From: JAWWPG01 sp038232255
GTDB taxonomy: Bacteria > Actinomycetota > Actinomycetes > Propionibacteriales > Nocardioidaceae
Assembly: GCA_038232255.1 (NCBI GenBank)
Contig: JBBSIF010000124.1
Span: 1 to 7,370 of the forward strand
Reading direction: 5' to 3'
Length of the DNA: 7,370 bases
Part shown: piece after piece, positions 5,170-7,370 of the stretch
Numbering within the stretch: position 1 is the first letter of the stretch
Layout of the letters: every line of letters starts with the position of its first letter
Notes under the pieces: generated by a model
Told to the model about the DNA's origin: nothing
What the model saw: only the letters and a program-made list of their open reading frames with translations
Databases searched by the model: none
Made by a program: the position numbers and the translations under genes

Positions 5170-5772
5170 GTGCCGCACGACAACGACCTGCTCTCGCCGC
5201 CGGTCCCCGCATCCGCGCCCGAGGGTGCCGCACGCGCCAGCGAGCAGGGACTGCTCTTCGACGACGATGTCGCCCCGGTTCCCCAGGACGTCGGCTACCG
5301 GGGCCCGACGGCGTGCAACGTCGCGGGGATCACCTACCGTCAGCTGGACTACTGGGCGCGGACGGGTCTCGTCGAGCCGACGGTGCGGACCGCCGGGGGG
5401 TCCGGAACCCAGCGGCTCTACTCGTTCCGCGACGTGCTGCTCCTCAAGGTCATCAAGCGCCTCCTCGACGCCGGCGTCTCCCTCCAGCAGATCCGCAGCG
5501 CCGTCCACCATCTGCGCGAGCGCGGCACCGACGGGCTGACCGAGGTCACCCTGATGAGCGACGGCGCCAGCGTCTACGAGTGCCGCTCGGCCGACGAGGT
5601 CATCGACCTGCTCCAGGGTGGACAGGGCGTCTTCGGCATCGCCATCGGCGGCGTGTGGCGCGAGATCGAGGGTTCCCTGGCCGAGCTGCCGAGCGAGCGC
5701 GCCGAGCGGACGGAGTCGCCACATCCGAGCGACGAACTCGCGCAGCGACGCCAGGCTCGGCTCTCCGGCTGA
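5170..5772 (+). CDS. MerR family regulator, Rv1830 (McdR/ResR) type
   Basis: This 200-residue MerR-type regulator starts at GTG 5170 with GGGAGG at 5159-5164 and a 5-base spacer. The N-terminal about 44 residues are Pro/Ala/Asp-rich and probably disordered, containing the family's QGLLFDDD motif (26-33). The winged helix-turn-helix spans about 46-115: DVGYRGPTACNVAGITYRQL, DYWARTGLVEPTVR, SGTQRLYSFRDVLLLKVIKR and LLDAGVSLQQIRSAV. The C-terminal block TLMSDGASVYECRSADEV, then VIDLLQGGQGVFGIAIG and VWREIEGSLAELP, is characteristic of the Rv1830 subfamily. Mycobacterial relatives have been linked to cell division and growth control and, through clinical mutations, to antibiotic resilience (names McdR and ResR, from memory). 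No inducer-binding cysteines are seen apart from C49 and C138, which are unlikely to form a metal site. It has its own promoter and sits between the bifunctional nuclease gene and gcvP. Target genes are not evident. Confidence 0.92.
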   Translation: MPHDNDLLSPPVPASAPEGAARASEQGLLFDDDVAPVPQDVGYRGPTACNVAGITYRQLDYWARTGLVEPTVRTAGGSGTQRLYSFRDVLLLKVIKRLLDAGVSLQQIRSAVHHLRERGTDGLTEVTLMSDGASVYECRSADEVIDLLQGGQGVFGIAIGGVWREIEGSLAELPSERAERTESPHPSDELAQRRQARLSG

Positions 5773-5784
5773 GCTCGACTCAGC
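5768..5784 (+). repeat. Perfect 6-bp inverted repeat over the MerR gene stop codon
   Basis: GCTGAG (5768-5773) and CTCAGC (5779-5784) are exact reverse complements around a 5-base loop and cover the TGA at 5770-5772. There is no T tract, so intrinsic termination would be weak at best. The repeat overlaps the presumed -35 region of the gcvP promoter (5775-5780), so it could also be an operator. Confidence 0.35.
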
Positions 5785-5805
5785 ACCTGCGGCCGCTGGT
5801 AGGCT
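5775..5805 (+). promoter_or_regulatory. Predicted promoter of the glycine riboswitch-gcvP transcript
   Basis: The -10 box TAGGCT (5800-5805) fits TANNNT. The best -35 match is TCGACT (5775-5780, four of six to TTGACA) with a long 19-base spacer, so the -35 is uncertain. Transcription is expected near 5812, about 9 bases before the closing helix of the riboswitch. That position is what a riboswitch-controlled leader requires and supports the call. Confidence 0.55.
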
Positions 5806-5820
5806 GACTGCGCCGCCACA

Positions 5821-5932
5821 GTCGCGCGGGAGAGTCCGGACATCATGCCGGCGCCGAAGGGGCAACTCCTCCCCGGAACCTCTCAGGCAACCAGGACCGC
5901 GCCGACCGGCATCTCTGGAGCGGGGTCGCGAC
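5821..5932 (+). promoter_or_regulatory. Glycine riboswitch, single aptamer
   Basis: The region contains the conserved glycine aptamer blocks in correct order: GCGGGAGAG (5826-5834), GCGCCGAAGGGGCAA (5851-5865, with GGGG pairing to CCCC at 5871-5874), CTCTCAGGC (5880-5888), AGGACCG (5893-5899) and CATCTCTGGAG (5910-5920). GGAGAG at 5829-5834 can pair with the CTCTC. An outer 6-bp helix, GTCGCG (5821-5826) with CGCGAC (5927-5932), closes the element and probably corresponds to the leader-linker helix known to stabilise glycine riboswitches. Only one complete aptamer is present; no second GAGAG/CCGAAGG set follows. It lies directly upstream of gcvP, the usual regulated gene, where glycine binding normally turns expression on. 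The match is to the known family consensus from memory. Confidence 0.95.
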
Positions 5933-5935
5933 AGA

Positions 5936-5971
5936 GGGGGAGGCTCGTCGAGCCACGCTGGGAGCCTCCTG
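5936..5971 (+). promoter_or_regulatory. gcvP expression platform: alternative hairpins over the Shine-Dalgarno
   Basis: GGAGGCTC (5939-5946) is exactly complementary to GAGCCTCC (5962-5969). The second arm overlaps the likely Shine-Dalgarno GGGAG (5960-5964), 7 bases before ATG 5972, so this hairpin would hide the ribosome site. The same upstream strand can instead form a small hairpin, GGCTC (5942-5946) with GAGCC (5950-5954) and a 3-base loop, leaving the ribosome site free. In addition GGGGAGG (5937-5943) can pair with CCTCCCC (5868-5874) inside the aptamer. There is no terminator T tract, so control is probably translational. Complementarity is seen; switching is inferred. Confidence 0.6.
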
Positions 5972-7370
5972 ATGACCGTCCACAGTCTGTCCGACCTCGA
6001 GTCGTCCGCCCCCTTCTCGCGGCGCCACATCGGCCCGGACGCGGGCGAGCAGCGAGCCATGCTGGATGCGCTCGGCTATGACGGCCTCTCCGACCTCGTC
6101 GACGCCGCCATGCCCGACAGCATCCGGTCGCGGGCGGAGCTGAGTCTTCCGGACGCCATGAGCGAGGTGCAGGCGCTCGAGGCGCTTCGCGGGCTGGCGG
6201 CGCGCAACACCCCGCTCGTCCCGATGATCGGCCTCGGCTACTCCGGCACCGTGACACCTGCTGTGATCCGGCGCAACGTCTTGGAGAGCCCCGCCTGGTA
6301 CACCGCCTACACGCCGTACCAGCCGGAGATCTCCCAAGGGCGGCTCGAGGCGCTCCTCAACTTCCAGACGGTGGTCGCCGACCTGAGCGGGCTGCCCACC
6401 GCCAACGCGTCGTTGCTGGACGAAGGAACCGCCGCGGCGGAGGCGATGACGCTGGTGCGCAGAGCGAACCGCGCGAATCGCTCACGTCGCTTCGTCGTGG
6501 ACCAGGACTGCCTGCCCCAGACGATCGCGGTCATGCAGACGCGCGCACGGGCGATGGACATCGACGTCGTCGTGGCAGACGTGTACGGCGACCTGCCGGC
6601 GGAGGACTACGCCGGCGTCCTCATCCAGTACCCGGGCGCCAGCGGCCGCGTCGGCGACCCGCGACCGGTGATCGAGAAGGCGCACGCTGCCGGGGCTCAG
6701 GCCGTCGTCGCCGCCGACCTACTCGCGCTCACGCTGCTGGAGGCGCCCGGAACGATGGGCGCCGACGTCGTGCTCGGGTCGAGCCAGCGCTTCGGCGTGC
6801 CGCTCTTCTACGGTGGGCCGCACGCCGGCTACCTCGCCGTCCGCGCCGGCCTGGAGCGGCACCTGCCCGGTCGGCTCGTCGGGGTGTCCGTCGACGCCGA
6901 GGGCCGGCGCGGCTACAGGCTCGCGCTGCAGACCCGCGAGCAGCACATCCGACGGGACAAGGCGACGTCGAACATCTGCACGGCCCAGGTGCTGCTCGCG
7001 GTCGTCGCCTCCATGTACGCCGTCTACCACGGAGCCGAGGGGCTGACGCGGATCGCCACCCGGACCCACCGCTATGCGGCCCTTCTCGCCGCCGCCCTGC
7101 GCCGAGCAGGTCGCCTCGTCGAGCACGACGACTTCTTCGACACCGTGTCGATCAGGACGGACGCTCAGGCGACCGCGGTGGTGGCCTCCGCCCGGCGTCT
7201 CGGGCTGCACGTGCGGCGTACCGACGACGACCGGGTCGGCATCTCGGTGTCGGAGCTGACCACCCGGGGGCACGTCGCAGGTGTGCTGGCGGCGTTCGGT
7301 GTCGGCGACGTCGACCTGGACGCCCTGGACGCGGTCACCCCCGACGCTCTGCCGGACGGGCTGCGGCGGA
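5972..7370 (+). CDS. gcvP: Glycine dehydrogenase (decarboxylating), P protein, N-terminal 466 codons
   Basis: The frame is open from ATG 5972 to the window end, covering about half of a protein that is normally about 950 residues. The P protein decarboxylates glycine with pyridoxal phosphate and passes the aminomethyl group to the lipoyl arm of GcvH. Visible family blocks include FSRRHIGPD (15-23), MIGLGYSGT, WYTAYTPYQPEISQGRLEAL, LNFQTVVADLSGL, SLLDEGTAAAEAM, QRFGVPLFYGGPHAG (272-286), GRLVGVSVDA, YRLALQTREQHIRRDKATSN (with IC at 335-336) and LAVVASMYAVYHG. The fused single-chain form is expected in actinobacteria; the pyridoxal phosphate lysine lies in the C-terminal half, outside the window. 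The likely Shine-Dalgarno is GGGAG at 5960-5964. Expression is controlled by the adjacent glycine riboswitch. No frameshift or missing conserved block was noticed in the visible half. Confidence 0.96.
   Translation, partial: MTVHSLSDLESSAPFSRRHIGPDAGEQRAMLDALGYDGLSDLVDAAMPDSIRSRAELSLPDAMSEVQALEALRGLAARNTPLVPMIGLGYSGTVTPAVIRRNVLESPAWYTAYTPYQPEISQGRLEALLNFQTVVADLSGLPTANASLLDEGTAAAEAMTLVRRANRANRSRRFVVDQDCLPQTIAVMQTRARAMDIDVVVADVYGDLPAEDYAGVLIQYPGASGRVGDPRPVIEKAHAAGAQAVVAADLLALTLLEAPGTMGADVVLGSSQRFGVPLFYGGPHAGYLAVRAGLERHLPGRLVGVSVDAEGRRGYRLALQTREQHIRRDKATSNICTAQVLLAVVASMYAVYHGAEGLTRIATRTHRYAALLAAALRRAGRLVEHDDFFDTVSIRTDAQATAVVASARRLGLHVRRTDDDRVGISVSELTTRGHVAGVLAAFGVGDVDLDALDAVTPDALPDGLRR

Noticed and set aside
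5933..5971. Possible second glycine aptamer after the first
   Set aside because: The conserved GAGAG, CCGAAGG and CTCTCAGG blocks are absent; the stretch is better explained as an expression platform.
4972..6060. Minus-strand open frame of about 362 codons across the second MerR gene, riboswitch and gcvP start
   Set aside because: It is antisense to a clear MerR gene and a clear glycine riboswitch, and has no family resemblance.
5845..6081. Small plus-strand open frame starting in the riboswitch, possible leader peptide
   Set aside because: Its first codons are explained by the conserved aptamer sequence, it lacks a Shine-Dalgarno, and it runs out of frame into gcvP.
1..7370. CRISPR array, tRNA, insertion sequence or prophage remnants
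   Set aside because: No regularly spaced repeats, no cloverleaf with CCA-type arms, no transposase or integrase, and no change in base composition were seen.

Overview
The window is ordinary chromosomal DNA from a high-GC actinobacterium. All genes show strong G/C preference at codon third positions, several start with GTG, and SigA-type -10 boxes (TANNNT) stand in front of genes. The gene order, CDP-alcohol phosphatidyltransferase - DUF881 - Sbp - DUF881 - gcvH - garA - MerR (FtsR type) - bifunctional nuclease - MerR (Rv1830 type) - gcvP, matches from memory the Mycobacterium tuberculosis Rv1822-Rv1832 neighbourhood. The zinc-ribbon form of the FHA protein and the overall protein flavour suggest a Nocardioides-like (Propionibacteriales) organism rather than a mycobacterium; this genus-level guess is weak. 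No mobile element, CRISPR array, tRNA or rRNA was seen.

Layout. Bases 1-179 (minus strand) are the start of a MoxR/ChlI-like AAA+ ATPase gene that leaves the window; it appears to have a leaderless promoter. A 123-base divergent gap follows. From 303 to 3213 runs a tight plus-strand series: a phospholipid synthase (303-902), a first DUF881 membrane protein (899-1747), the small basic protein Sbp (1744-2076), a second DUF881 protein (2069-2803) and the glycine cleavage H protein GcvH (2824-3213). The first four genes overlap one another by 4-8 bases, so they are probably translationally coupled. After a 57-base gap holding a perfect hairpin come the FHA protein GarA (3271-3765) and, immediately after its stop, the MerR regulator FtsR (3766-4494). 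A likely leaderless promoter drives a DUF151 bifunctional-nuclease-family gene (4533-5006). A 163-base gap with a near-consensus SigA promoter precedes a second MerR regulator (5170-5772).

The last gap (5773-5971) carries a promoter, a single-aptamer glycine riboswitch and an expression platform with two mutually exclusive hairpins, one of which pairs with the Shine-Dalgarno of gcvP. The glycine decarboxylase P protein (gcvP) starts at 5972 and runs off the right end, with 466 codons visible.

Functionally the window joins three themes. The first is envelope and division: phospholipid synthesis, the DUF881-Sbp-DUF881 membrane module (the same families lie next to ftsAZ in Bacillus), and two MerR regulators whose mycobacterial or corynebacterial relatives are tied to cell division. 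The second is one-carbon and amino-acid metabolism: gcvH and gcvP, split by the regulatory genes, with gcvP under glycine control. The third is phospho-signalling: GarA, which in mycobacteria links Ser/Thr kinases to 2-oxoglutarate and glutamate metabolism. No single exotic system was found. The most informative local details are the gcvP leader architecture, the hairpin abutting the garA ribosome binding site, and the still uncharacterised DUF881-Sbp-DUF881 module.
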